A stretch of 64,000 bases of DNA, from positions 421,749-485,748 of the forward strand of contig NZ_OBEN01000001.1 of NCBI RefSeq assembly GCF_900215655.1, in the 5' to 3' direction. The DNA is from Hydrogenobacter hydrogenophilus (lineage in GTDB: Bacteria > Aquificota > Aquificia > Aquificales > Aquificaceae). Shown here in pieces: positions 16,961-26,256 of the stretch (the stretch's first letter is position 1; every line of letters begins with the position of its first letter). The notes below the pieces were generated by a model, which was not told where the DNA came from, did not search any database, and saw nothing but the letters and a program-made list of their open reading frames with translations. Position numbers and translations under genes: made by a program.

Positions 16961-19186
16961 CTACTGCGTGAAAGTTTCGTGAAGGAATATAATCTGTGCA
17001 AGTTCCTTTTTCTTGAGTCTGTAAGCTTTCTCTCCAAGTTTGAAAAGTCCAAAGGCAAGAAGTATCCTGTCATCTACAAGTAAGCCGTTTTTGTTATTTT
17101 CCAAAAGTTTGATGACTTTCTTTGCTTCTTCCTTTGCTCTGTTTTTTTCAAGCTTCCTCTGTTCCCGTAAAATTTGCTCTAACCTACTGCCAAGGGTCTG
17201 CATGTCCAAAAGATCCAGCAGGTCTGAGGTTTTGGAGCCAATGGGTGGTGGCAGGATGCCATCTTCTTGCAAGACTCTTTTAAGAAGGTTTGCTCTTATG
17301 TGTCCTATGCCTTTTATACCACTCAGAGATGCATACTCAATGGTAAGTCCGTACTTTACTGAATGGGCTATAGAGAGCATCTCCTGAGGGTTTAGCCTCC
17401 AGACTCCCAACTTGCTTAGTTCCATGAGCATCCTAAGAAGGTGCAAGGCGTCAGTACCAAGGTAAGAAAACTCTCCGGGTGGGCTTGAGATGTTGGGATA
17501 CTTAAAGGTCAATCCTTCGGTGTAGAAGATAAACTGGTCTGTATTGTCAGCAAGGCACTTTTGACCGCACAGGGATAGCTTTCCAGCTACATAATGGTAG
17601 TCTTCTATAAAGCTTTCGCCATTTTTGACAAACTCATAGAGGGAATCAAACTTCTTCATGTGCAAAAGGGGTCTTAGGGTGATGAGATGATCCATATTGA
17701 GAGAGAGCCTCCTTAGGAACTCCTCAAAGTGTGTGGGTGGGATACCGCTTCTAACACAGTATATAGCTTTTGGGGTGAGCTTTCCTTTGTTTATGTAGCC
17801 CTTGCTTATCAGGAATTCCATAACCGTCTTTAGGTTTTCCTTTTTTACCTTACGGTAAGAGAAGGTCTTTGTGAGGAAGTTCTCATAATTGCCACCTTCA
17901 TAGAGAAAACCAAGAAGCACAAAGAGGCTAAGAGCTTCCAAATTTATGGAGCTCTGTATGGGTTCTTTTAGTGCCTTTGAGACTTCCTTTTCAAGTTTTT
18001 CGGGTGTGCCTCCGTAGGTCAGAATGTGAGAGTATCCCACTTCCTTTATGCCAAGTCTTCCTGCCCTTCCTTCCATCTGGAGTATGTCCAGCGTGTCTGG
18101 TATGCATCTTAGCTTTCCCCTTTCGTGAAACATGCGCACCAAGATTATCACACGGTCTGCGGGCAGATTTACACCATAGGCGAGGGTTTGGGTTGCCACA
18201 AGCTTGTTTAGGCTTCCCTCTCTGAAGGCTTTTTCTATCTCTTCTCTTTCTTCTTTTGGCACATCTGCGTTGTGAAAGGCTATTTCGGGCTCTTTGTCCT
18301 GCTGGTGTTCAAAGGGTGTGGTTTTGTTCATTATGCCTATCTTCTCTTCTTTGGCAAGCTCTAAGAGCTTCCACCCTAATTTCTTTTGGGGCACAAAGAG
18401 TATGACTTTCTCGTCCCTTTTGCTAAGCTCAAAAAGGGCGCTGAGCAATCTTTCTGCTATTTGGTAGTCCCTATCTGTGTGTTTTTTGGTTTTGGGAAGG
18501 TCTTTTAGGGGTCTTGTGTCTCTTATGAGTGCTACAGGTCTCCAATGGCTGTAAATGGTAAGGTCCGCTCTTATCCAATCCGCTATTTCTTCGTAAGAAG
18601 GTAGTGTGGCAGAAAGTCCCAGTAGTTTTATATCTCTGTCTAAAGCGTAGGCTATGGCTTCTTCCAGTATCCACCTTTTGGTAAGCTGGTGTATCTCATC
18701 AAAGACTATGCAGGAGATCTCTTGTACCCACTCTGCGGAGTTTCTCAGCGCATAAACGAGGTTTTCGTAGGTGCTCACCACCACCTCCCCTTTTACTCTT
18801 TTATAACTCTCCAATATGCTATCACCAGTTCTGACATCTACAGAGTAATACCTTCTTAGTTCCACTGCCTTCTCATACACTAGGGACTTGGTGGGTGCGG
18901 TGTATACCTTTCTACCTTCTTTGTTTCTCATGAAGAGGTAGGCTATGAGGCTTTTACCTGCGGAGGTGGGTGCGCACACAAGGGCGTTTCCACTTTGGTA
19001 GTAGTAGAAGAAAAGGCTCTGTAGTGGGTTAAGGAGTGGGTAGGGTATCCTGTGGTCCACTTCTTCTGAGGAAACAAGGGGTAGCTCCTGCGCTTTTAGA
19101 TCCTCGTGTGTGGAAAAGAGAAGCTTTCCCCCTGGTGGCTTAAGCTGATACTGGCTCTCTTTGAGAAGTATCAGAGTTTTTCCCAT
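16961..19186 (-). CDS. Ski2/Hel308-like DExH-box helicase
   Basis: A 741-residue superfamily 2 helicase. Motif I is APTSAGKSL (72-80), motif II DEIH (163-166), motif III SATLPS, motif IV-V area ATQTLAYGVNLPADRVI, motif VI QMEGRAGRLG. A winged-helix/ratchet-like helical region follows, and LSGIKGIGHIRANLLKRVL near residue 640 is a helix-hairpin-helix. This order matches the Hel308/Ski2 group, common in archaea and sparse in bacteria. Family members unwind forked DNA, or RNA in exosome pathways; which applies here is unknown. It is the last gene of the eight-gene operon and overlaps rbfA by 16 bp. Confidence 0.88.
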   Translation of the reverse strand: MGKTLILLKESQYQLKPPGGKLLFSTHEDLKAQELPLVSSEEVDHRIPYPLLNPLQSLFFYYYQSGNALVCAPTSAGKSLIAYLFMRNKEGRKVYTAPTKSLVYEKAVELRRYYSVDVRTGDSILESYKRVKGEVVVSTYENLVYALRNSAEWVQEISCIVFDEIHQLTKRWILEEAIAYALDRDIKLLGLSATLPSYEEIADWIRADLTIYSHWRPVALIRDTRPLKDLPKTKKHTDRDYQIAERLLSALFELSKRDEKVILFVPQKKLGWKLLELAKEEKIGIMNKTTPFEHQQDKEPEIAFHNADVPKEEREEIEKAFREGSLNKLVATQTLAYGVNLPADRVIILVRMFHERGKLRCIPDTLDILQMEGRAGRLGIKEVGYSHILTYGGTPEKLEKEVSKALKEPIQSSINLEALSLFVLLGFLYEGGNYENFLTKTFSYRKVKKENLKTVMEFLISKGYINKGKLTPKAIYCVRSGIPPTHFEEFLRRLSLNMDHLITLRPLLHMKKFDSLYEFVKNGESFIEDYHYVAGKLSLCGQKCLADNTDQFIFYTEGLTFKYPNISSPPGEFSYLGTDALHLLRMLMELSKLGVWRLNPQEMLSIAHSVKYGLTIEYASLSGIKGIGHIRANLLKRVLQEDGILPPPIGSKTSDLLDLLDMQTLGSRLEQILREQRKLEKNRAKEEAKKVIKLLENNKNGLLVDDRILLAFGLFKLGEKAYRLKKKELAQIIFLHETFTQ

Positions 19187-19488
19187 AACTTCTCAAAGGC
19201 TTTTAGCTCTGCATCAAACTTGAAAACCAAATCAGGCACAAACTTAATTCTTAGGTTTTTCATAAGCTGGCTTTTTATGTATCCCCTTGCGGACTGAAGG
19301 GCTTTCTCTACCTCCTTTTCCGCACCTTCGGGTATAGTGGTAAAGTACACCTTTGCGTGCTTTAGGTCCTGAGAAAGCTCAAGTCTTGTGATGACCACCA
19401 TGGCAAGCCTTGGGTCCTGTGCGTGCTTGAGAATATAAGCTATTTCTTCCTTCAAAAGGTTAGAGAGTCTATCCTTTTTTCTACTCAT
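19171..19488 (-). CDS. rbfA: Ribosome-binding factor A
   Basis: A 105-residue KH-like protein needed for 30S maturation and 16S rRNA 5' processing. Signatures are RLSNLLKEEIAYILKHAQDPRL, VVITRLELSQDLKHAKVYFT and the C-terminal LRIKFVPDLVFKFD. Length is normal for a compact RbfA. It lies 10 bp after mtnP and overlaps the helicase start by 16 bp. Confidence 0.93.
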   Translation of the reverse strand: MSRKKDRLSNLLKEEIAYILKHAQDPRLAMVVITRLELSQDLKHAKVYFTTIPEGAEKEVEKALQSARGYIKSQLMKNLRIKFVPDLVFKFDAELKAFEKLWEKL

Positions 19489-19498
19489 CTATCTTAAT

Positions 19499-20332
19499 TT
19501 AAACCTCTGCATCCTCTAATGCGTTTTTACAATTGCAGGTTCTTTCCTCTGGAAGCTCAGACACAAAGCGTTTTATCAGAAGCTTTATCTCTTGGTCTTT
19601 GCTCTTCATAAGCTCTATCACCTCTTGGCTGGTGAGTCTTTTACCAGATATGCCAGCTGCGGGATTGGCAACTACGCACAAAGATGCATAACACATGGTG
19701 AGCTCTCTTGCGAGCACCACTTCTGGATAGCCTGTCATACCTACCACATCACCACCGAGCTTTTCTATAGCTCTTATCTCTGCAGGAGTCTCAAACCTTG
19801 GTCCCTCCGTGCATGCGTATATACCCTCTGCGTGGAAGGGCAAGTTTAAGTCTTCTAACACTTTATAAAGCACAGTCTTCATCTGAGGGCAGTAAGCCTC
19901 TGATACATCTATGTGCACCACCTTGCCTTCTCTGAGTAGCTTTGCAGGTTTGTCCTCACCCTCTACCCTAATGGACCTTATGCCCTCATAGAAGGTGCTT
20001 TTTCTATTTTTGGTCAAGTCTATAAAGTCACTAATTACCACATAGTCTCCTGGCTGTAGCTTCCTGTTTATACCTCCCACTGCGGAAAGGGATAGCACCC
20101 TACTCACCCCTATTTCTCTAAAGGCCCAAAGGTTTGCCCTATATGGCACAAGGTGTGGTGGGTATATGTGTCCCCTACCGTGTCTTGAGAGAAAGGCTAC
20201 CTCTCTGCCTTCTATGTCCATTATTACCACTGGAGAAGATGGTTTCCCAAAAGGTGTTGAGATGTTTATCTCCTTTATAATGCGAGCGCCTTCTATGTTA
20301 TAAATACCACTCCCTCCTATTATGCCTATCAT
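19499..20332 (-). CDS. mtnP: S-methyl-5'-thioadenosine phosphorylase
   Basis: A 277-residue enzyme of the PNP/MTAP family II. It cleaves methylthioadenosine from polyamine synthesis to adenine and methylthioribose-1-phosphate. Motifs are [52 protein letters not shown] and [13 protein letters not shown]. It overlaps glmU by 4 bp (ATGA). Some close homologues are 6-oxopurine or dual-specificity phosphorylases, so the exact substrate is inferred. Confidence 0.88.
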   Translation of the reverse strand: MIGIIGGSGIYNIEGARIIKEINISTPFGKPSSPVVIMDIEGREVAFLSRHGRGHIYPPHLVPYRANLWAFREIGVSRVLSLSAVGGINRKLQPGDYVVISDFIDLTKNRKSTFYEGIRSIRVEGEDKPAKLLREGKVVHIDVSEAYCPQMKTVLYKVLEDLNLPFHAEGIYACTEGPRFETPAEIRAIEKLGGDVVGMTGYPEVVLARELTMCYASLCVVANPAAGISGKRLTSQEVIELMKSKDQEIKLLIKRFVSELPEERTCNCKNALEDAEV

Positions 20333-21711
20333 GTTAATTTCTCCCTGCCTTTGTCCTTTAAAAGCTTCAGAGCGGGTCTTGAGATGGCAAGATAGCCCTC
20401 TGGCACATCTTTGTTCACCACAGACCCACCCGCCACAAAAGCAAAGTCTCCTACCTTTAAGGGTGCTATCAGTAAAGAGTTGCTACCTATAAAGGCATTG
20501 CTTCCCACACGAGTTTGGTGCTTTCTCTTACCGTCAAAGTTGGCAAACACTACACCTGCACCTATGTTAGAGCTACTTCCTATGTAAGCGTCCCCTATGT
20601 AGGCAAGGTGCTTGGCTTTTACATCTTTTTCTATTGTGGAATTCTTTACTTCCACAAAGTTGCCTATTTGACTTTCCTCACCTACTGTGCTTTGATCCCT
20701 TATGTGTGCAAAGGGTCCTATGCGCGCCTTTTTGAGCACCTTGGAGTTTCTTATCACTGAGTAAGGCTCTATCACCACGCCTTCTTCTATCAAAGAATTT
20801 TCTATGATGCTTCCCTTTCCTATAACACAGTTTTTGCCTATCTTTGTTTTGCCTATGAGCATCACATCTGGGTGTATCTCCACATCTCCCTCTAAGCTCA
20901 CATCAGGCTCTATCCACACGCTTTCGGGTTGGTGTATGGTGTTGCCTTTTTCTGCCCACTGCTGAAGTATCCGAAGTCTTATTACATTCTCCGCTACTGC
21001 CAAATCCCACCGGGTGTTTACTCCCAAGATTTCTGTAGGGTCTTGAGCCATAAAGGTTCTGGTTTTGTATCCTTTCTGATACATAAGGTTAAAGATTTCA
21101 GTAAGGTAAAGCTCTCCACTATTGCTAGGTTTTACAGAGAACACACACTCAAGAAGGTGAGGTGCATAAAAAATATAAACCCCTCCGTTTACCTCGTTTA
21201 TCTTTTTCTCCTCAAAACTTGCCTCTTTTTCTTCTACTATCTTTATTACATTTCCCTCGCTGTCTTTTACCACTCTTCCATAGTCTGTAGGATCAGGAAG
21301 AAAACTTGTGAGCACCAGTGCGCTGAGCTTTACCCCTTCGTACTCTTCCACCATGCTTATGTACCTTTGCATGTTTTTTAGGGTTGAAGACCTTACCAAA
21401 GGTGCATCTCCGTTAATGACCAAAACATAACCTTCATAAGACCTCCACATGTCTGCAGAAGAGATAACTGCGTCCGCGGTGCCTCCTCTTGGGTTTTTCT
21501 GGTAATAAAAAGAGACCGTTTCATCTTCTAAGGCTTTTTTTACTTCCTCAGCTCCATAACCTACAACTACGCCTATGTCCTCTATACCGCTGTTTTTTAC
21601 CGTCTGCAAGACATACCAAAGCATGGGTTTTCCCAGTATGGTGTGTAGCACTTTGGGCTTTTCGCTTTTGAGCCTGGTCCCCATTCCTGCGGAAAGTATA
21701 ACCGCTTTCAT
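20329..21711 (-). CDS. glmU: Bifunctional UDP-GlcNAc pyrophosphorylase / glucosamine-1-phosphate acetyltransferase
   Basis: A 460-residue two-domain enzyme making UDP-GlcNAc for peptidoglycan and lipid A. The N-terminal uridylyltransferase has [17 protein letters not shown] and GDAPLV. The C-terminal half (from about 250) is a left-handed beta-helix of hexapeptide repeats ending with [19 protein letters not shown] and [13 protein letters not shown]. It sits next to lpxA, which uses its product, and overlaps both neighbours by 4 bp. Confidence 0.96.
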   Translation of the reverse strand: MKAVILSAGMGTRLKSEKPKVLHTILGKPMLWYVLQTVKNSGIEDIGVVVGYGAEEVKKALEDETVSFYYQKNPRGGTADAVISSADMWRSYEGYVLVINGDAPLVRSSTLKNMQRYISMVEEYEGVKLSALVLTSFLPDPTDYGRVVKDSEGNVIKIVEEKEASFEEKKINEVNGGVYIFYAPHLLECVFSVKPSNSGELYLTEIFNLMYQKGYKTRTFMAQDPTEILGVNTRWDLAVAENVIRLRILQQWAEKGNTIHQPESVWIEPDVSLEGDVEIHPDVMLIGKTKIGKNCVIGKGSIIENSLIEEGVVIEPYSVIRNSKVLKKARIGPFAHIRDQSTVGEESQIGNFVEVKNSTIEKDVKAKHLAYIGDAYIGSSSNIGAGVVFANFDGKRKHQTRVGSNAFIGSNSLLIAPLKVGDFAFVAGGSVVNKDVPEGYLAISRPALKLLKDKGREKLT

Positions 21712-22502
21712 GACCTGCCTCCTGCATCCCTTGCTACTCCTCTTTTGCTGGTTTTTATAAATTCTACAAGATGCCTTATTTCTTCGTACTCTCCCAGTTC
21801 TTTCAAGATGACCTCTATGGCTTCTTTCTTTAACATGCCACTCCTGAATAGTATTCTGTAGGCTCTTTTTATGGCTTTTATAACTTCCTTTTTGAAACCT
21901 CTCCTTTCTAAGCCTACAGTATTCACACCGTATAAAAGTGCGTGCTGTCCTGATGCCCTTGTGTATGGTGGAATGTCCAAAGAAACTCCAGAGAGTCCTC
22001 CTACCATGGCATAAGCTCCTACCCTAGCCCACTGATGGACCGCAGAAAGGCCTCCTATGAAAGCATACTCGCCCACCTCTACATGCCCACCCAAGGTGGC
22101 ACAGTTTGCCATAATTACGCCCCTTCTGACAATACAATCATGAGCTACATGGGAGTAAGCCATAAGCATTACATCATCTTCTATAATGGTTTTCATGATG
22201 CCTATGGATGTTCCTCTATGTATGGTTGCATACTCTCTTATTATTACGCGATTTCCTATGATTACCTCACTTTCTTCTCCCGCATACCTAAGATGCTGGG
22301 GTTCTTCTCCTATGACAACACCATCATATATCTTGCAGTCCTGCCCTATCTTCACCTTTCCCTTTATGCTCACCCTGTTTCCTATCTTTGTACCCTTTCC
22401 TATGCTCACATCACCTACAAGAATGCTGTAAGCCCCTATCTCCACAGATTCCTCTATACGAACATCCTCACCTATTATGGCTGTTGGATGTATCTTACTC
22501 AC
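21708..22502 (-). CDS. lpxA: UDP-N-acetylglucosamine acyltransferase
   Basis: A 264-residue trimeric acyltransferase for the first step of lipid A synthesis. The start SKIHPTAIIGEDVRI is diagnostic. Hexapeptide repeats follow; MAYSHVAHDCIV carries the catalytic His. GLERRGFKKEVIKAIKRAYRILF matches the helical C-terminus. It overlaps glmU by 4 bp and the cinA-like gene by 8 bp. Confidence 0.96.
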   Translation of the reverse strand: MSKIHPTAIIGEDVRIEESVEIGAYSILVGDVSIGKGTKIGNRVSIKGKVKIGQDCKIYDGVVIGEEPQHLRYAGEESEVIIGNRVIIREYATIHRGTSIGIMKTIIEDDVMLMAYSHVAHDCIVRRGVIMANCATLGGHVEVGEYAFIGGLSAVHQWARVGAYAMVGGLSGVSLDIPPYTRASGQHALLYGVNTVGLERRGFKKEVIKAIKRAYRILFRSGMLKKEAIEVILKELGEYEEIRHLVEFIKTSKRGVARDAGGRS

Positions 22503-23175
22503 GGATGTACCTCTCCCTAAGAAACCTTCTTAACATATCAAGAGCTATCTGTGTAGAAAGGAATCTGTTTTCATTCCTACTACCTTTTAGTCTGTGTTCT
22601 TCCACTATCACCTCACTATCCGTTCCTAAGCCTATGAAAGTCAAGCCCACTGGTTTTTTCTGTGTGCCTCCACCTGGACCTGCTATGCCCGTTATAGCCA
22701 AAGATACGTCTGCATCTGTTTCTTCAAGTACACCTATACACATAGCCCTACACACCTCTTTAGATACCGCACCAAACTTTCTAATAAGGCTCTCATCAAT
22801 ACCCAAAAGCTTAGTTTTTAGGTCATTTGCGTAAGCAATGAACCCACCCAAGAACACCTCAGAACTTCCTGCTACATTCACTATTCTTGCGGACAAAAGC
22901 CCTCCAGAAGAGCTTTCCGCAACTGCCAATTTGAGTCCAACCCTTTTGAGCATGCTAACTACCACCTCTTCCATTTCCAAAAACTCATCCGCATAAACAA
23001 AGTCCTTTAGCTTCTCGTAAGCGACCATCTTTTCTTCTTGGGTCTGAAAAAAGAGGTCCGCACCTCCTAACCACTTTTTGTAATTGTAGCTTTTAAGGGT
23101 GTTCTCATCAAGCCCGAATGTTCTAAGCAAGTAAGAGGATTTAGCTTTTCTCTTCTTACAAACCGTTGCTATCAT
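22495..23175 (-). CDS. CinA-family protein lacking the N-terminal domain (PncC-type amidase)
   Basis: A 226-residue protein. Residues from about 75 are the CinA C-terminal / PncC domain (VGLKLAVAESSSGGLLSARIVNVAGSS, FLGGFIAYAN, SLAITGIAGPGGGTQKKPVGL), which deamidates NMN to NaMN. Residues 10-70, starting SYLLRTFGLDENTLK, look like the middle domain of full-length CinA, where LRTFG-type motifs occur. The molybdopterin-binding-like first domain is absent. The usual SCTGG is SSSGG, so the cysteine is Ser. It is coupled by ATGA to the molybdopterin-type gene upstream. Confidence 0.82.
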   Translation of the reverse strand: MIATVCKKRKAKSSYLLRTFGLDENTLKSYNYKKWLGGADLFFQTQEEKMVAYEKLKDFVYADEFLEMEEVVVSMLKRVGLKLAVAESSSGGLLSARIVNVAGSSEVFLGGFIAYANDLKTKLLGIDESLIRKFGAVSKEVCRAMCIGVLEETDADVSLAITGIAGPGGGTQKKPVGLTFIGLGTDSEVIVEEHRLKGSRNENRFLSTQIALDMLRRFLRERYIRE

Positions 23176-24758
23176 TCCAAAACCTCAAACCTGTAGTAGG
23201 GATGTTTTAGAAACCTTCCTACGCTCACACCCGGATGGAAAGGTTGATACTCCTCATAAGATAATGGTATAAACACAACATCGTCCGCTATGTTAGGAGT
23301 GATGATAACTTTAAACTCATGCCCGCGTATAAAGATTTTGTCTTCTACCTTGAGTTTTTTTGCGGTCCTTTCGTTTAAATACGCCATCTGGTACTTTTCC
23401 ATGTCGTGAGTCCATGTGTACCAGTGTCCCAAATCTTCCACAAGTGTGTTGTCCGTGTAGATATAGATGCCCTCTTTTAACGGCTCTGTTCTCTCTTCTT
23501 GCTGGAAAACTTCTTCCAATGGTGGAAGTTTAAGTTTGGCCTCATCAGAAGTCTTAAGCTCTTGATAGTCAATACCGTAATGGCTCAAAAACTCTTCTAA
23601 AGTTATATCTTTTTCAAACACTTCTCTCAAAAAGGTGTAAGGGTTTATGTACTCTTGCCTGTTTAGCACCTTTGGGGTATATGCTAAAAATCCAAAGCCG
23701 TGTCTGTAATTTATAAAGTCCCTTTCTGTAAAGTTAGTCATAGGCAGGACCAAGTTAGCATGATGGGATGTAAAGTTAGGAAAAAGCGTAAATTGAAGGA
23801 CAAACTTATCTTTTAACTTTTCCAAATGCTCATCTCTTAGAAGCCTCAGAGGGTTGCCAAAAACCACAAGGGCATCAAAATCATCTATGCTTTCGCACAG
23901 GTCCTTGAGGGAGTAAGAGGGAAAAGGCATCACATCTCCCACTATGGCATACTCCACTTTGAACCTTCTTCTTAATTCCTTCATAAATCTTATCACCCTG
24001 TCCTTAAAAGGAGAGACCATAAGAGAAGCAGATACTAACACCAAAGATTCCTTTATCAACTGAAGGCTCTTTTTCAGAAAGTCTATTCTTTTGTCAGTGT
24101 GCTCCTCTTGAAGGATCTTTTCAAGAAACAAAAGTGCCTGATGAGGAGGCATAAGATACGTCTCTTTTGCCTTGGCATTTAGTGTAGAGTACCTTGATGA
24201 GATCACATATAGGTATGCTCCCTTCTCTACCGCATCTATGAGCCATCTTGTGGACATGACCTCGGAAAACACGGGTTCTACCTCAAAGGCAAGAATAAAC
24301 CTTCTGTCCCTCCATTCTTGGGGTAAAAGGGTTGATGCTTTGAAGGGTAAGTAAACTGTATCCGTAAATACAAAAGGCGTGATCTCCTTAGCAAGGACAT
24401 ACTCTTCAAGACCTGCAGACCTATCAAGTAAGAAAGCCACTTTTTTGTCTTTTAGTTTTTCCTTTGCCAAATTCGTTGCAGATGTATAGGAAATCTCTAC
24501 ATAGTCTTGATCTTTTCTGAAAAAGGCTTTTCTTAGTCTAAGGGGGTTTGTATCTGTGGATTGTATATAAGTTATTCCTTTAGTGCATAAACTTCCTATG
24601 CCTCTTTTGTCCGCAGGATGTCCGTAAAGATCTACTATAGTATGGTCTTTTGTGTAAAGGATATAACCACAAGAACAACCACACCCTGCGCATAATCCAC
24701 AAAGTTCCTCTTCAAACTCCTTAACAGTCAGGGGTATATTAGTAGGTCTGAGGCTCAT
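23172..24758 (-). CDS. Short molybdopterin oxidoreductase-family protein with N-terminal 4Fe-4S site
   Basis: A 528-residue protein. C23-x2-C26-x3-C30-x27-C58 near the N-terminus is the 4Fe-4S site of formate dehydrogenase / FwdB-type molybdopterin proteins. The centre has the family's Rossmann-like parts (VVFGNPLRLL, LFPNFTSHHANLVLPM..TERDF), and the C-terminal 100 residues match a molybdopterin dinucleotide-binding barrel (LNERTAKKLKVEDKIFIRG...PGVSVGRFL). It is much shorter than usual (700-900), and I find no clear catalytic Cys/Sec/Ser position. There are no partner subunits nearby; it lies between an aminotransferase gene and the cinA-like gene. The substrate is unknown. Confidence 0.75.
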   Translation of the reverse strand: MSLRPTNIPLTVKEFEEELCGLCAGCGCSCGYILYTKDHTIVDLYGHPADKRGIGSLCTKGITYIQSTDTNPLRLRKAFFRKDQDYVEISYTSATNLAKEKLKDKKVAFLLDRSAGLEEYVLAKEITPFVFTDTVYLPFKASTLLPQEWRDRRFILAFEVEPVFSEVMSTRWLIDAVEKGAYLYVISSRYSTLNAKAKETYLMPPHQALLFLEKILQEEHTDKRIDFLKKSLQLIKESLVLVSASLMVSPFKDRVIRFMKELRRRFKVEYAIVGDVMPFPSYSLKDLCESIDDFDALVVFGNPLRLLRDEHLEKLKDKFVLQFTLFPNFTSHHANLVLPMTNFTERDFINYRHGFGFLAYTPKVLNRQEYINPYTFLREVFEKDITLEEFLSHYGIDYQELKTSDEAKLKLPPLEEVFQQEERTEPLKEGIYIYTDNTLVEDLGHWYTWTHDMEKYQMAYLNERTAKKLKVEDKIFIRGHEFKVIITPNIADDVVFIPLSYEEYQPFHPGVSVGRFLKHPYYRFEVLE

Positions 24759-25822
24759 GTTTTTTCCATAATGGTATTTATTGCAGAAAGCACACCCTCA
24801 ATAACATAGTTTATTTCGTCCTCTGTAAGATAAGGGTGCACTGGTATGGAAAAAACTTCCTTCCTAAAGCTTTCCGCTCTGTCAAGGGGTAGATGGTCTA
24901 CCTTTCTTATCTCATTTAGCAGATAACTGTAGTATACGCGTGCGTCTATACCCATGTCCCTTAGATGTTTTATTATTCTGTCCCTTTCTTGATGTCTGAG
25001 GGTATACAGATGATACACGTGGTAAGCGTTGGGTCTTTCGGTAGGTGCAGTCAAAGATCCGTTAAAGTGCTCATTGTACTTTTGTGCTATATCTCTTCTC
25101 CTCTTATTTCTTTCATCAAGGCGTTTGAGCTGAATGTATCCAATAGCAGCCTGGAACTCTGTGATCCTTACATTAAAAGCAGGGTGGTCCCCAAAATCTA
25201 TCCACTTTTTTATACTCTTTGCCAAGGTATCATCATCTGTAGCGATGACTCCTCCTTCACCCATAGGAACATTCTTTGATGCGTAAAAACTAAAAGCGGA
25301 AAGGTGTCCTAAAGCTCCTGCCTTTTTTCCTTTAAAGCTCGCACCGTGTGCCTGCGCTGCATCCTCAAGCACTAAAAAACCATACTTTTCTGATAGATAC
25401 ATAATGTCTTCCATATTTGCGGTCTGCCCATAAAGATGTACGGGAATAACTACCAAAGGATGGTATCTTTTTACTGCATCCTCTAATTGAGATGGGTCCA
25501 TGGTGTAATGCTCATCCACATCAACCACAACAGGAATACCCCCTGCCAAAAGCACAGCGTCTATTGTTGCCATAAAGCTCATGGCAGGGACTACCACCCT
25601 TTTACCTTCAACACCTACGGATTTCAAGGCGATAAAAAGGGCAACGGTACCAGAACACACAGTAAAGGCATACCTGACACCCAAATATCTTGCAAACTCC
25701 TCTTCAAACCTTTTAGTCCATTCACCTCTGGTTATCTGATTGCTTTCAAGGATGCTAAGCACGGTGAGCTTTTCTTCTTCAGAAAACTTAGGCTCAATTA
25801 TCTTGATCACCCTTTCTATCAT
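24755..25822 (-). CDS. DegT/DnrJ/EryC1/StrS-family PLP aminotransferase
   Basis: A 355-residue sugar aminotransferase-type protein. Motifs are ITRGEWTKRFEEEFARYLG, VCSGTVALFIAL, VVVPAMSFMATIDAVLLAGG, LEDAAQAHGASFKGKKAG and SFYASKNVPMGEGGV with the PLP lysine in ASKN. Such enzymes aminate nucleotide-linked 4- or 3-keto sugars for LPS, capsule or glycoprotein glycans. It leads the eight-gene operon that includes lpxA and glmU. A TATAAT ends 7 nt before the ATG. The exact sugar cannot be read from sequence. Confidence 0.88.
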   Translation of the reverse strand: MIERVIKIIEPKFSEEEKLTVLSILESNQITRGEWTKRFEEEFARYLGVRYAFTVCSGTVALFIALKSVGVEGKRVVVPAMSFMATIDAVLLAGGIPVVVDVDEHYTMDPSQLEDAVKRYHPLVVIPVHLYGQTANMEDIMYLSEKYGFLVLEDAAQAHGASFKGKKAGALGHLSAFSFYASKNVPMGEGGVIATDDDTLAKSIKKWIDFGDHPAFNVRITEFQAAIGYIQLKRLDERNKRRRDIAQKYNEHFNGSLTAPTERPNAYHVYHLYTLRHQERDRIIKHLRDMGIDARVYYSYLLNEIRKVDHLPLDRAESFRKEVFSIPVHPYLTEDEINYVIEGVLSAINTIMEKT

Positions 25823-25829
25823 CCTGTTT

Positions 25830-25835
25830 ATTATA
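25830..25835 (-). promoter_or_regulatory. -10 box TATAAT for the DegT-led operon
   Basis: TATAAT ends 7 nt before the ATG at 25822. It is divergent to another TATAAT at 25858-25863, so two promoters share a 47-bp gap. Confidence 0.5.
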
Positions 25836-25857
25836 AAAGAAAGAGCCCATTTTGTGT

Positions 25858-25863
25858 TATAAT
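25858..25863 (+). promoter_or_regulatory. -10 box TATAAT for the lipoprotein gene
   Basis: TATAAT ends 6 nt before the ATG at 25870, with no Shine-Dalgarno sequence. The predicted start of transcription coincides with the start codon. Confidence 0.5.
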
Positions 25864-25869
25864 GCCAGT

Positions 25870-26238
25870 ATGTTTATAAGGTTAAGCCTTTTTGCAGTAG
25901 CCCTCGCTCTTTTCTCCTGCACAGAAAAAAAGGTCTCCGTTCCTAAAACCGCAGACAGCTGGTGTCCAACTGGCGCTACCATCAATGGAATAACAAGTAT
26001 AAGTGTTGAAGGCATAGTAGATTACGAAGACATAAACTGGTGTAAACTGGTTATTACCAGCGGAGATGTGAGGTCCGAAATATACTTCACGCAAGACGGT
26101 TTAAGACAAAGATGGGTGCAGTACAAAGGAGGGGTTTTAAGGTCAGAAACAGAGCTAAGAAAGACAAAAGCCATAATGAGGATTTACGACGAGAAGGGGA
26201 ACTTGGTTGAAGAGGTCAGGTCAAAGGAAAGATTCTGA
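25870..26238 (+). CDS. Putative lipoprotein, 122 residues
   Basis: The N-terminus FIRLSLFAVALALFSC is a lipoprotein signal, with lipobox LFSC. The mature part is a small beta-rich domain with WCPTGATINGI and NWCKLVITSGDVRSEIYF; two cysteines after the lipid anchor may pair. It ends in repeated strand patterns (MRIYDEKGNLVEEVRS). No family is recognised. ATG 25870 is preferred over the TTG at 25852 because a TATAAT box lies between them and the signal peptide fits. Confidence 0.75.
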   Translation: MFIRLSLFAVALALFSCTEKKVSVPKTADSWCPTGATINGITSISVEGIVDYEDINWCKLVITSGDVRSEIYFTQDGLRQRWVQYKGGVLRSETELRKTKAIMRIYDEKGNLVEEVRSKERF

Positions 26239-26244
26239 GTAGGT

Positions 26245-26250
26245 TAAAAT
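26245..26250 (+). promoter_or_regulatory. -10-like hexamer TAAAAT for acyP
   Basis: TAAAAT ends 6 nt before the acyP ATG. No Shine-Dalgarno sequence is present. Confidence 0.35.
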
Positions 26251-26256
26251 TTTTCT

